Origin: Tardiphaga sp.
GTDB taxonomy: Bacteria > Pseudomonadota > Alphaproteobacteria > Rhizobiales > Xanthobacteraceae
Direction of reading: 5' to 3'
Length of the DNA: 64,000 bases
NCBI RefSeq assembly: GCF_028290495.1
Contig: NZ_JAQGJT010000151.1
Location: 1-64,000 of the forward strand
The notes under the pieces were generated by a model that made no database searches, was not told the origin of the DNA, and was given only the letters and a program-made list of their open reading frames with translations. Shown here piece after piece: positions 17,424 to 26,005 of this stretch. Position numbers and translations under genes: made by a program. How positions within the stretch are numbered: position 1 is the first letter of the stretch; the number at the start of each line of letters is the position of its first letter.

Positions 17424-18731
17424 ATGACGAAGTCAGAGACCCAGACGCCCAGCCGCAAATTGAGCCGCCGCCAGCTTCTGAAGGCCGCCACCGGAACGGC
17501 TGCACTCCTCGCGGCCGCCAGACTGCACTTCCCGGCTGGCGCCTTTGCGCAGGGTGCCGGTCCCGAAGTGAAGGGCGCCAAGCTCGGCTTCATCGCGCTG
17601 ACCGACGCAGCGCCACTGTTCGTTGCCAAGGAAAAGGGCATCTTCGCCAAATACGGTCTGCCGGACACGGAAGTATTAAAGCAGGCCTCATGGGGCACCA
17701 CGCGCGACAACCTCGTGCTCGGCTCCGAAGGCAACGGCATCGATGGCGCGCATATCCTGACGCCGATGCCTTACCTGATCTCGTCCGGCAAGGTGACGCA
17801 GAACAACGTGCCGACGCCGATGTACATTCTGGCGCGGCTGAATCTCAATGGGCAGAGCATCTCTGTCGCCAAGGAATACGCCGATGTGAAGGTCGGCCTG
17901 GACACCGCGCCGTTCAAGGCAGCGCTCGACAAGAAGAAAGCCTCGGGCAAGTCGATCAAGGCGGCGATGACGTTCCCGGGCGGCACGCACGATCTGTGGA
18001 TCCGCTACTGGCTGGCCGCCGGCGGCATCGATCCCGACAAGGACATCGAAACCATCGTGGTGCCGCCGCCGCAGATGGTCGCCAACATGAAAGTTGGTAC
18101 CATGGATTGCTTCTGCGTCTGCGAGCCGTGGAATCTGCAGCTGATTCACCAGAACATCGGTTACACCGCGATCACCACCGGCGAACTCTGGAACAAGCAT
18201 CCGGAGAAGTCGCTCGGCATGCGCGCGGCCTGGGTGGACAAGAACCCGAAGGCCGCCAAAGCGCTGTTGATGGCGGTGATGGAAGCGCAGCAGTGGTGCG
18301 AGAAAGCCGAGAACCGCGACGAGGTTGCCGCCATCAACGCCAAGCGCCAGTGGATCAACTGCCCGGTGGAAGACGTCACCGACCGCGTCAAGGGAAAATT
18401 CGATTACGGCACCGGCCGCGTTGTCGAGAACTCGCCGCACATCATGAAGTTCTGGGATGACTTCGCCTCATATCCCTATCAGAGCCACGACCTCTGGTTC
18501 ATGACCGAGGATATCCGCTGGGGCAAATATGATGCGGGCTTCGACTCCAGGGCGCTGATTGCCAAGGTCAACCGCGAAGATCTCTGGAAAGAAGCCGCCA
18601 AGGAGTTGGGCGCAGCGCTGCCGGCCTCGACGTCGCGGGGCAAGGAGACTTTCTTCGACGGCAAGGTGTTCGATCCCGAAGACCCCGCCGCCTATCTGAA
18701 GTCGCTCGCCATCAAGCGCGTCGAAGTCTGA
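17424..18731 (+). CDS. nrtA: Nitrate ABC transporter substrate-binding protein NrtA
   Basis: A 435-residue periplasmic nitrate-binding protein of the NrtA/NasF type. A twin-arginine-like leader (SRRQLLKAATGTAALLAAA, about residues 13-31) ends near AFAQG. Family features include KLGFIALTDAAPLFVAKEKG near the mature N-terminus, the GGTHDLWIRYWLAAGG block and the FCVCEPWNLQLI block. The ATG at 17424 is chosen because the Tat leader starts there and AAAGGA lies about 11 bases upstream; the open frame extends 59 codons further without support. First gene of an nrtABC set, with nrtB 40 bp downstream. Nitrate or nitrite is the expected ligand. Confidence 0.93.
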   Translation: MTKSETQTPSRKLSRRQLLKAATGTAALLAAARLHFPAGAFAQGAGPEVKGAKLGFIALTDAAPLFVAKEKGIFAKYGLPDTEVLKQASWGTTRDNLVLGSEGNGIDGAHILTPMPYLISSGKVTQNNVPTPMYILARLNLNGQSISVAKEYADVKVGLDTAPFKAALDKKKASGKSIKAAMTFPGGTHDLWIRYWLAAGGIDPDKDIETIVVPPPQMVANMKVGTMDCFCVCEPWNLQLIHQNIGYTAITTGELWNKHPEKSLGMRAAWVDKNPKAAKALLMAVMEAQQWCEKAENRDEVAAINAKRQWINCPVEDVTDRVKGKFDYGTGRVVENSPHIMKFWDDFASYPYQSHDLWFMTEDIRWGKYDAGFDSRALIAKVNREDLWKEAAKELGAALPASTSRGKETFFDGKVFDPEDPAAYLKSLAIKRVEV

Positions 18732-18771
18732 GACCGACGCGAGCCTGACTGAAATGACGGAGATCAGTGCG

Positions 18772-19665
18772 ATGAACATGCAAGCTATCAAGACCGAGCC
18801 GGCAACGGCACTGGCGAAGCCGCCGGTGGCGAGCGTCGTGCTGTCTCCGAAGCAGCCCGTCAACACCGAGAAATACGCCAAGATGGCGAAGGAGGCAGCG
18901 GTGCGGGTGATCCCGCCGCTGGTCGTCTTCACGCTGCTGATGGTGTTCTGGGAGCTGGTATGCCGACGCGCAGGCTCGACCCTGCCGCCGCCCTCCAAGG
19001 TCTATCAGGACACCAAGGAACTGATTTTCGATCCGTTCTTCGATCACGGCGGCATCGACAAGGGTCTGTACTGGCATCTCTCTGCCAGTCTGCAACGCGT
19101 GGCGCTGGGTTATTCGCTGGCCGCGATAGTCGGCATCGCGCTCGGCACGCTGGTCGGCCAGTCGGTCTGGGCGATGCGAGGGCTCGATCCGATCTTCCAG
19201 GTGCTGCGCACCATCCCGCCGCTGGCCTGGCTGCCGCTGGCGCTCGCCGCCTTCCGCGATGGCCAGCCGTCCGCGATCTTCGTGATTTTCATCACCTCAA
19301 TCTGGCCGATCATCATCAACACCGCGGTCGGCATCCGCAACATTCCGCAGGACTATCGCAACGTCGCCGCCGTCGTGCAGCTCAATCCGCTTGAGTTCTT
19401 CTGGAAGGTGATGCTGCCCTCGGCGGCGCCTTTCATCTTCACCGGCCTGCGCATCGGTATCGGCCTGTCGTGGCTCGCCATCATCGCCGCTGAAATGCTG
19501 ATCGGCGGCGTCGGCATCGGCTTCTTCATTTGGGACGCCTGGAATTCCAGCCACATCAGCGAGATCATCCTGGCGCTGTTCTATGTCGGCATCATCGGAT
19601 TCATCCTCGACCGCATGATCGCCGGCCTCGGCAAGCTCGTTACCCACGGCACCTCCGTCAGTTAA
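18772..19665 (+). CDS. nrtB: Nitrate ABC transporter permease NrtB
   Basis: A 297-residue inner-membrane permease of the BPD_transp_1 family. A cytoplasmic N-terminal arm of about 45 residues precedes the first membrane helix (VIPPLVVFTLLMVFWEL), and about six helices follow. The EAA loop is seen around RNVAAVVQLNPLEFFWKVMLP. The family-specific RTIPPLAWLPLALAAF block is typical of NrtB/TauC/SsuC permeases. The ATG at 18772 is preferred over 18754 because CGGAG (18758-18762) precedes it. It lies 40 bp after nrtA and 26 bp before the ATPase gene. Confidence 0.92.
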   Translation: MNMQAIKTEPATALAKPPVASVVLSPKQPVNTEKYAKMAKEAAVRVIPPLVVFTLLMVFWELVCRRAGSTLPPPSKVYQDTKELIFDPFFDHGGIDKGLYWHLSASLQRVALGYSLAAIVGIALGTLVGQSVWAMRGLDPIFQVLRTIPPLAWLPLALAAFRDGQPSAIFVIFITSIWPIIINTAVGIRNIPQDYRNVAAVVQLNPLEFFWKVMLPSAAPFIFTGLRIGIGLSWLAIIAAEMLIGGVGIGFFIWDAWNSSHISEIILALFYVGIIGFILDRMIAGLGKLVTHGTSVS

Positions 19666-19691
19666 GAACCCGGTCGCTTAAGGAACATCGC

Positions 19692-20486
19692 ATGAAGCCC
19701 TATCTGAAACTCGATCACATCGACAAGGTGTTCACCCGCGGCAACGTCTCGTCCGAAGTGCTGAAGGACATCAACCTGACGCTGACCCAGGGCGAATACG
19801 TCTCGATCATCGGCCATTCCGGCTGCGGTAAATCCACATTGCTCAACATTATCGCTGGTCTGACGACGGCGACGATGGGCGGCGTTTTGCTGGAGAATCG
19901 TGAGGTCAACTCGCCGGGGCCGGACCGGGCCGTTGTGTTCCAGAACCACAGCCTGTTGCCGTGGCTCACCGTCTATCAGAACGTCCAGCTTGGCGTCGAC
20001 AAGGTGTTCGCCAAATCGAAGACCAGAGCGGAGCGCGCGGCCTGGATCATGCACAATCTAAATCTGGTGCAGATGACCCACGCCAAGGACAAGCGCCCTT
20101 CCGAAATCTCCGGCGGCATGAAGCAGCGCGTCGGCATTGCACGCGCGCTGGCGATGGAGCCGAAAGTGCTGCTGCTCGACGAACCGTTTGGCGCGCTGGA
20201 TGCCTTGACCCGCGCGCATCTGCAGGATTCGGTGATGGCGCTGCACCAGAAGCTAGGCAACACCATCGTCATGATCACCCATGATGTGGATGAAGCCGTG
20301 CTGCTGTCGGACCGCATCGTGATGATGACCAACGGCCCCAGCGCCACCATCGGAGAGGTGCTCGACGTGCCGCTCGCGCGTCCGCGAAAACGGCTCGAAC
20401 TGGCGAGCGACGCGACCTATCTCAAATGCCGCAAGCGCGTGCTGGAGTTCCTGTACGAGCGACACAAGTTCGTCGAGGCGGCATAA
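19692..20486 (+). CDS. nrtC: Nitrate ABC transporter ATP-binding protein (NrtC/NrtD-type, single domain)
   Basis: A 264-residue ATPase with Walker A GHSGCGKST (about residues 42-50), a Q-loop, signature ISGGMKQRVGIARAL, Walker B LLLDEPFGALD and the H-loop ITHDVDEAVLL. It lacks the extra NrtA-like domain of cyanobacterial NrtC, so it corresponds to a NrtD/NasD-like single-domain protein. ATG at 19692 with AAGGAA just upstream. The nitrate specificity follows from nrtA and nrtB upstream and nasC downstream. Confidence 0.9.
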   Translation: MKPYLKLDHIDKVFTRGNVSSEVLKDINLTLTQGEYVSIIGHSGCGKSTLLNIIAGLTTATMGGVLLENREVNSPGPDRAVVFQNHSLLPWLTVYQNVQLGVDKVFAKSKTRAERAAWIMHNLNLVQMTHAKDKRPSEISGGMKQRVGIARALAMEPKVLLLDEPFGALDALTRAHLQDSVMALHQKLGNTIVMITHDVDEAVLLSDRIVMMTNGPSATIGEVLDVPLARPRKRLELASDATYLKCRKRVLEFLYERHKFVEAA

Positions 20487-20508
20487 ATCTGGGCGACAGA
20501 GTTGCGTT

Positions 20509-20592
20509 CGTCGTTGCGAGCGAAGCGAAGCAATCCAGAAAGCCACAAGCGATGACTGGATTGCTTCGTCGCAAGGGCTCCTCGCAACGACG
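20509..20592. repeat. Palindromic intergenic repeat
   Basis: The outer arms CGTCGTTGCGAG (20509-20520) and CTCGCAACGACG (20581-20592) are a perfect 12-bp inverted pair. The inner arms GAAGCAATCCAG (20527-20538) and CTGGATTGCTTC (20556-20567) are also perfect. Elements of this type are scattered in Bradyrhizobium-like genomes. It lies between the ATPase gene and the globin gene and may weaken read-through or stabilise the upstream mRNA. Confidence 0.8.
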
Positions 20593-20664
20593 GTGGCACT
20601 GACGGTGCCATCGCTTTCGATCACTTGATCCTTCGTCAGCCAATGCCAGCATAGGGGGAATGCC

Positions 20665-21090
20665 ATGACACCGCAGCAAATCAAAATGGTTCAGGAAAGT
20701 TTTGCCAAGGTCGCACCGATCGCCGATCAGGCCGCGGTGCTGTTCTATGACCGCCTGTTCGAGATCGCGCCTGACGTGAAGCCGATGTTTCGCGGCGACA
20801 TGGCGGATCAGCGCCGCATGCTGATGGCGACGCTCGGCGTCGTCGTCACCGGCCTTACGCGGCTGGAAACCGTGCTGCCCGCCGCCAGCAAGTTGGCCAA
20901 GAGACACGTCAACTACGGCGTCACGGCCGAGCACTATCCGATCGTCGGATCGGCGTTGCTGTGGACGCTGGAGAAGGGGCTAGGCGATGCGTGGACGTCC
21001 GATGTTGCAGAGGCCTGGTCCGCGGCCTACGGCACGCTGTCCGGCTACATGATTTCCGAAGCGAATAGCGGCGCGCAAGCCGCCGAATAA
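20665..21090 (+). CDS. bjgb: Single-domain globin (Bjgb-type)
   Basis: A 141-residue bacterial globin of the flavohaemoglobin/Vitreoscilla type, without the reductase domain. The conserved phenylalanine/proline region of the CD loop (DVKPMFRGD) and the proximal histidine in AKRHVNYGV (about residue 80) are visible, with YPIVGSALLWTLEKGLG matching the F-G-H region. The same gene sits between a transporter and flp-nasC in Bradyrhizobium nitrate assimilation, where Bjgb is described as protecting from nitric oxide made from nitrite. GGGGGA precedes the ATG. It lies 9 bp before the flavoprotein gene. Confidence 0.87.
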   Translation: MTPQQIKMVQESFAKVAPIADQAAVLFYDRLFEIAPDVKPMFRGDMADQRRMLMATLGVVVTGLTRLETVLPAASKLAKRHVNYGVTAEHYPIVGSALLWTLEKGLGDAWTSDVAEAWSAAYGTLSGYMISEANSGAQAAE

Positions 21091-21099
21091 GGAACGAAT

Positions 21100-22308
21100 A
21101 TGAGCGAAGCGCTGGTTATCATCGGCAACGGCATGGCGGCGGCACGGCTGGTCGATGAACTCGCCCAGTGCGCGCTCGGCCGTTACGCGATCGCCGTGAT
21201 CGGCGATGAGCCGCGGCTGGCCTATAACCGCGTGCTGCTGTCCTCGGTGTTGGCCGGTGAAGCGACGCATGACGAGATCGAGCTGCGCCCGGCTTCGTGG
21301 TGGCGCGACCGCGGCGTGACGCTGAAATATGGCTCGACCGCGATCGCCATCGATATGGCGGCGCGCGAGGTGCTCACTGCCTGCGGCAAGCGCGTGCCGT
21401 TCTCGAAACTGGTGTTCGCCACCGGCTCATCCGCGCTACGGCTGCCGGTGCCCGGCGCGGAACTCTCCGGCGTGCACACGTTTCGCGACAGCCGCGATGT
21501 CGACGGACTGCTGACGCTGGCCGCGCAGAACAAGCGCGTCGTGGTGGTCGGCGGTGGGCTGCTCGGGCTGGAAGCGGCGTACGGTCTCGCCAAAGCCGGC
21601 GCCAGCGTGACCCTGATCCATCTGATGGACCGGCTGATGGAGCGGCAACTCGATGCCGCCGCGGCGGCGCTGCTGAAGACGCAGGTCGAGCGCAAGGGCG
21701 TCACGGTGCTGCTGGAGGCCAACACCGCGACCATCTATGGCGATGGCTGTGTGGAAGGCGTCGAGCTGAAGGACGGCCGCAGGCTTGCGGCCGACGCGGT
21801 GATTTTTGCCGCCGGCATCCGGCCCAACGCATCGCTGGCCCGGGACGCGGGCATCGCGGTCAACCGCGGCATCGTGGTCGACGACCGGATGGCGACGGCC
21901 ACTGAGGGCATCTACGCGCTCGGCGAATGCGCCGAACATCGCGGCACCTGCTATGGCCTCGTGGAGCCAGCCTACGAGCAGGCGAAAGTTCTGGCGCGGC
22001 ATCTCGCCGGCCGCGCGGCTGCCTATCCAGGCAGCGTGCTCGCCACCAATCTGAAAGTATCCGGCGTCAGCGTGTTCTCTGCTGGCGATTTCATGGCGGC
22101 GGACGGAAGCGAGACACTGCTGCTGCATGACATCCACCGCGGCATCTACAAGAAGCTGGTGATCGCGGGCGACCAGCTCACAGGCGCGGTGCTTGTCGGC
22201 GATACCCGGGACGCATTGTGGTATCTCGAACTGATCCGCAGCGGCGCGCCTATAGATCGCCTTCGATCGGACATGATGTTCGGCCGCGCGCTTGCCGAGG
22301 CGGCGTGA
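21100..22308 (+). CDS. flp: FAD-dependent NAD(P)H oxidoreductase, electron donor in nitrate assimilation (Flp)
   Basis: A 402-residue flavoprotein of the pyridine nucleotide-disulphide oxidoreductase class. It has an N-terminal FAD site (VIIGNGMAAARLVDEL), an NAD(P)H site (VVVVGGGLLGLEAAYGLAKAG region, about residues 147-167) and the FAD-binding GIYALGECAEHRG block. It matches the N-terminal half of the NirB large subunit but ends before any iron-sulphur domain. In Bradyrhizobium nitrate assimilation, Flp is proposed to pass electrons to NasC. Its stop overlaps the nasC start by one base (TGATG), so the two are coupled. Confidence 0.87.
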   Translation: MSEALVIIGNGMAAARLVDELAQCALGRYAIAVIGDEPRLAYNRVLLSSVLAGEATHDEIELRPASWWRDRGVTLKYGSTAIAIDMAAREVLTACGKRVPFSKLVFATGSSALRLPVPGAELSGVHTFRDSRDVDGLLTLAAQNKRVVVVGGGLLGLEAAYGLAKAGASVTLIHLMDRLMERQLDAAAAALLKTQVERKGVTVLLEANTATIYGDGCVEGVELKDGRRLAADAVIFAAGIRPNASLARDAGIAVNRGIVVDDRMATATEGIYALGECAEHRGTCYGLVEPAYEQAKVLARHLAGRAAAYPGSVLATNLKVSGVSVFSAGDFMAADGSETLLLHDIHRGIYKKLVIAGDQLTGAVLVGDTRDALWYLELIRSGAPIDRLRSDMMFGRALAEAA

Positions 22309-25022
22309 TGACAGCGATCGATCCGGGCCTGCGCACCACGAAGACGACATGCCCCTATTGCGGCGTCGGCTGCGGCGTGCTGGCCACGCCGGACGGCAGC
22401 GGTGGCGCCGCGATCGCTGGCGATACCGAACACCCCGCCAATTTCGGCCGGCTGTGCTCGAAGGGCTCTGCGCTTGGCGAGACGCTGGGCCAGAGCGAGC
22501 GGCTGCTGCATCCGATGATCCGCAGCGAGAGCGGTGCGATGCAGCAGGTGGCCTGGAGCACGGCGCTAGATCACACAGCGGAGCGCTTTCGTTCCATTAT
22601 CAAAGAGCATGGCCCGGACTCGGTGGCGTTCTATCTGTCCGGGCAGTTGCTGACCGAAGACTATTACGTCGCCAACAAGCTGATGAAGGGCTTCATCGGC
22701 AGCGCCAATGTCGACACTAATTCGCGGCTCTGCATGTCCTCTTCGGTCGCCGGCCACAAGCGCGCCTTCGGCGCCGACACCGTGCCGGGCTGCTACGAGG
22801 ATCTCGACGAGGCCGACCTGCTGGTGCTGGTCGGCTCGAATGCGGCGTGGTGCCATCCGGTGCTGTACCAGCGCATGCTGGCCAACAAGCAGACGCGCGG
22901 CGCGCGCATCGTGGTGATCGACCCGCGCCGCACCGATACGGCGGCCGATGACGATCTGTTTCTCGGCCTCAAGCCGGGCACGGACACGGCGCTGTTCAGC
23001 GGGCTTCTGGCGCATCTTGCCGACAATGGCGCGCTGGACCAGGCCTATATCGACGCTCACACCTCGGGATTCGACGAGGCGCTGGCGCGCGCGAAAAACA
23101 TCGCCGGCAGCGTTGCGGCCACCGCGCTGGCGACCGGCCTCGCCGAGGCCGACGTCGCGGCGTTTTTTCACCTTTTCCGCAAGACGCCGCGCGTGGTGAC
23201 GCTGTATTCGCAGGGCGTCAATCAGTCGGCGCAGGGTACCGACAAGGTCAACGCGATCCTGAACTGTCATCTCGCGACTGGCCGCATCGGCAAGGTCGGC
23301 GCCGGGCCGTTCTCGCTGACCGGGCAGCCCAACGCGATGGGCGGTCGCGAGGTCGGCGGCCTGGCCAACCAGCTCGCCGCGCATATGGGCTTCACGCCTG
23401 CCGAGATCGACCGTGTCCGCCGCTTCTGGAAGGCGCCACACATTGCGACCCATGAAGGCCTCAAGGCCATCAAGATGTTCGATTCCATCGGCCGTGGAGA
23501 GATCAAGGCGTTGTGGGTGATCGGCACCAATCCCGCGGTGTCTCTGCCGGATGCGGACGCGGTGCGTGCGGCGCTGGGCAAGCTCGATCTATTCGTGGTG
23601 TCGGAGAACGTGCGCTCGAACGACACAGTGAATGCCGGTGCGCATGTGCTGCTGCCGGCGCAGGCCTGGGGCGAGAAATCAGGCACGGTGACCAATTCGG
23701 AGCGCAGGATGTCGCGGCAGCGCGCGTTCCTGAAGCCGGCTGGCGAGGCTATGCCGGACTGGTGGATCCTGTGCGAGATTGCGAAGCGGCTCGGTTTCGG
23801 TGCATCGTTCAACTACTATTCGGCCGCGGATATCTTTCGTGAACATGCCGCATTGTCGGGATTCGAGAACAACGGCCTTCGCGATTTCAATATCGGCGGG
23901 CTGATGAAGCTCTCCGATGAGGGCTATGAGGCGATGGGGCCGGTGCTATGGCCGGTGCGCGAGGGCACCACGCAGCCGCAGTCGCGTTTTTTCGCGCAAG
24001 GCGGCTTCTACACCAGGGATCGTCGCGCGCGCTTTATCGCGGTCGAGATGCCGGCGCTGCGCAGCGAGATTTCCGCCACGCGGCCGCTGCGGCTGAACAC
24101 CGGCCGCGTCCGCGACCAGTGGCATACCATGACGCGCACCGGGCTCAGCCCGCGGCTCGGCCAGCATCTGCCGGAGCCCTTCGTGGAAATCCATCCGGAT
24201 GACGCGGTGCGCAGCGGCGTGACCGATGGCGGCCACGCCAGGCTCACGACCGAATACGGCCACTGCATTCTGAAAGTGGCGGTCAGCGAGCGGCAGCAGC
24301 GCGGGATGCTGTTCGCGCCGATCCACTGGAACGACGAGACCGCGTCCTTTGCCCGCGTCGGTTCGCTGGTGGCGCCATTTGTCGATCCGTTCTCGGGCCA
24401 GCCGGAGAACAAGGCCACGCCGGTGTCGATCGCGCCCTTTGCGTTCGCGCAACGCGGCTTTGTGTTGTCGCGCAAGCCGCTGGCGTTGCCGGAGAAGGCG
24501 CTATGGGCGCGCGTGGCGGTTACCGGCGGCGTCGGCTACCTGATCTCTGCCAATGCCGATCTGGCAACGTGGCGCGCGTGGCTGCAGCCTTTGCTGGGTG
24601 AGGACGTCGCGGAATTCGAGGACGCCAGCCGCAGCGTTTTCCGCGCGGTGTCGTTTGTCGATGACCGCATCGAGACCTGCCTGTTCATTGGTCCCATGCA
24701 GGACGCACTCGATTGGGACGCCATGAAGGCGCTGTTTGCGAGCGGTGCGCTCGATGACGAGCAACGCCGGTTGCTGTTGTCCGGCAAACCCGCGGATGGC
24801 CACGCCAGTGCTGGCCCGATCGTCTGCGCCTGCTTCGGCGTCGGACGCACCACGATCTGCGACGCGATTGCGACGGGAGCCGGGAGCGCCGCGGAGATTG
24901 GCGCACAGCTCAAGGCCGGCACCAATTGCGGCTCGTGCATTCCGGAATTGAAGCGGCTGATCGCGGGCGCGGAGGAGGCTGCGCCGACAGGGGATGAACG
25001 GAAACTGGTGGTGGCGAATTGA
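22308..25022 (+). CDS. nasC: Assimilatory nitrate reductase catalytic subunit
   Basis: A 904-residue cytoplasmic molybdoenzyme. The N-terminal [4Fe-4S] cysteines are C15, C18, C22 and C50 (CPYCGVGC ... FGRLCSKG). The bis-MGD oxidoreductase body follows (SNAAWCHPV, GQPNAMGGREVGG), then the dinucleotide-binding domain (NTGRVRDQWHTMTRTG). A C-terminal BFD-like [2Fe-2S] domain has C840, C842, C874 and C877. That extra cluster is typical of NADH- or flavoprotein-dependent NasA/NasC enzymes and fits electron delivery by the upstream flavoprotein. It reduces nitrate to nitrite; no nitrite reductase gene is in the window. Confidence 0.94.
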   Translation: MTAIDPGLRTTKTTCPYCGVGCGVLATPDGSGGAAIAGDTEHPANFGRLCSKGSALGETLGQSERLLHPMIRSESGAMQQVAWSTALDHTAERFRSIIKEHGPDSVAFYLSGQLLTEDYYVANKLMKGFIGSANVDTNSRLCMSSSVAGHKRAFGADTVPGCYEDLDEADLLVLVGSNAAWCHPVLYQRMLANKQTRGARIVVIDPRRTDTAADDDLFLGLKPGTDTALFSGLLAHLADNGALDQAYIDAHTSGFDEALARAKNIAGSVAATALATGLAEADVAAFFHLFRKTPRVVTLYSQGVNQSAQGTDKVNAILNCHLATGRIGKVGAGPFSLTGQPNAMGGREVGGLANQLAAHMGFTPAEIDRVRRFWKAPHIATHEGLKAIKMFDSIGRGEIKALWVIGTNPAVSLPDADAVRAALGKLDLFVVSENVRSNDTVNAGAHVLLPAQAWGEKSGTVTNSERRMSRQRAFLKPAGEAMPDWWILCEIAKRLGFGASFNYYSAADIFREHAALSGFENNGLRDFNIGGLMKLSDEGYEAMGPVLWPVREGTTQPQSRFFAQGGFYTRDRRARFIAVEMPALRSEISATRPLRLNTGRVRDQWHTMTRTGLSPRLGQHLPEPFVEIHPDDAVRSGVTDGGHARLTTEYGHCILKVAVSERQQRGMLFAPIHWNDETASFARVGSLVAPFVDPFSGQPENKATPVSIAPFAFAQRGFVLSRKPLALPEKALWARVAVTGGVGYLISANADLATWRAWLQPLLGEDVAEFEDASRSVFRAVSFVDDRIETCLFIGPMQDALDWDAMKALFASGALDDEQRRLLLSGKPADGHASAGPIVCACFGVGRTTICDAIATGAGSAAEIGAQLKAGTNCGSCIPELKRLIAGAEEAAPTGDERKLVVAN

Positions 25023-25026
25023 CTAC

Positions 25027-25176
25027 TGTCATTCCAGGATGCGACAGACGGCGAAAGCCGGATGGCGCGCACCCGGAATCTCGAGATGTTTGGAGCTATA
25101 TCGGGATTCCCAGCCGCTCCAATTGGAGCGGCTGAGGTTCGCACGCGGCTGGCGCCGCGAGCGCTCCGGAATGACG
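25027..25176. repeat. Dispersed repeat, copy 1
   Basis: About 150 bp bounded by CATTCC (from 25030) and the inverted CCGGAATG near 25166. It shares GCTCCAAT-GGAGCGGCTGAGGTTCGC (25116-25142, one base differing) and CCGGAATCTCGAG with a second copy near 39537-39690. It lies between nasC and a convergent permease gene. Confidence 0.8.
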
Positions 25177-25190
25177 GCACAAGAGTGTCG

Positions 25191-26003
25191 TCACTTCACC
25201 GCGCCGGCTGTCAGCCCCGCCACGATCTGGCGTTGCGCGAAAACCGTCAGCAGCAGCACCGGCAGGGTGACGATCAAGGCGGCCGCCGCTAATGGCCCCC
25301 AGCTCAGCTGATCGAAGGAGATCATGTTGTAGACGGCGACGGGCAGGGTGCGCGTTTCGCGGCCGGCCAGCACGATGCCGAATACGAAGTTATTCCATGA
25401 GAAGATTACCGCGAGGATGAAGGCGACGGCAATGCCGGGCCGCGCGATCGGCAGCGCCACGTGGCGAAACACCTGCCAGCGTGTGGCGCCGTCGATGATC
25501 GCCGACTCCTCGAGTTCCATCGGCGTCGTCTCGAAGTAGCCGATCATGATCCAGATCACGATCGGTACGGTCACCACCAGGTGGATGATGATCTGCGGCC
25601 ACAGCGTGCCGAGCAGGCCGAGCCACTGGAACATCAGAAATAGCGGAATGAGATAAGACAGCCCGGGCGTGATGCGGGCGATCAGGATCACCACCGCCGC
25701 TTTGCGCGCGCGCATACGCGCGATGCCATAGCCGGCCGGCACGCCCACGACCAGCGCGAACAAGGTGGCCGCACCGGTGACGATCAGGCTGTTGAAGAAA
25801 TAGGTCGCGAACCGCTTGGACTCCAGCACCGCGGCGTAGTTGCCCCAGTTGAAGCGGGTGGGAATGAAGACCGGCGGATAGGAGGCGTTGTCGATCTCGA
25901 ATTTGATCGACAGCGACAGCATCCATAGGAAAAACAATACAGCCGGCGAGACGATGACGATGACAGCAAATGTCAGGCCGATCTTGTTGAGAAGCGTCCG
26001 CAT
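25191..26003 (-). CDS. Carbohydrate ABC transporter permease (MalG/UgpE family)
   Basis: A 270-residue inner-membrane permease with six predicted helices. The first is about residues 10-32 (FAVIVIVSPAVLFFLWML). The EAA loop reads ELEESAIIDGATRWQVFRHVALP, of the CUT1 sugar importer family. ATG at 26003. It is the last gene of a minus-strand binding protein-permease-permease set, starting two bases after the upstream permease stops. No ATPase gene follows, so a shared MsmK/UgpC-type ATPase encoded elsewhere is needed. Confidence 0.88.
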   Translation of the reverse strand: MRTLLNKIGLTFAVIVIVSPAVLFFLWMLSLSIKFEIDNASYPPVFIPTRFNWGNYAAVLESKRFATYFFNSLIVTGAATLFALVVGVPAGYGIARMRARKAAVVILIARITPGLSYLIPLFLMFQWLGLLGTLWPQIIIHLVVTVPIVIWIMIGYFETTPMELEESAIIDGATRWQVFRHVALPIARPGIAVAFILAVIFSWNNFVFGIVLAGRETRTLPVAVYNMISFDQLSWGPLAAAALIVTLPVLLLTVFAQRQIVAGLTAGAVK

Positions 26004-26005
26004 GG

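Noticed and set aside
22308..25022. Periplasmic or formate dehydrogenase-type molybdoenzyme
   Set aside because: No signal peptide and no selenocysteine-type context. The C-terminal BFD-like 2Fe-2S cysteines and the flp neighbour identify the assimilatory nitrate reductase.
25027..25176. Insertion sequence remnant after nasC
   Set aside because: No transposase fragment or target duplication is visible; a short dispersed repeat explains it.
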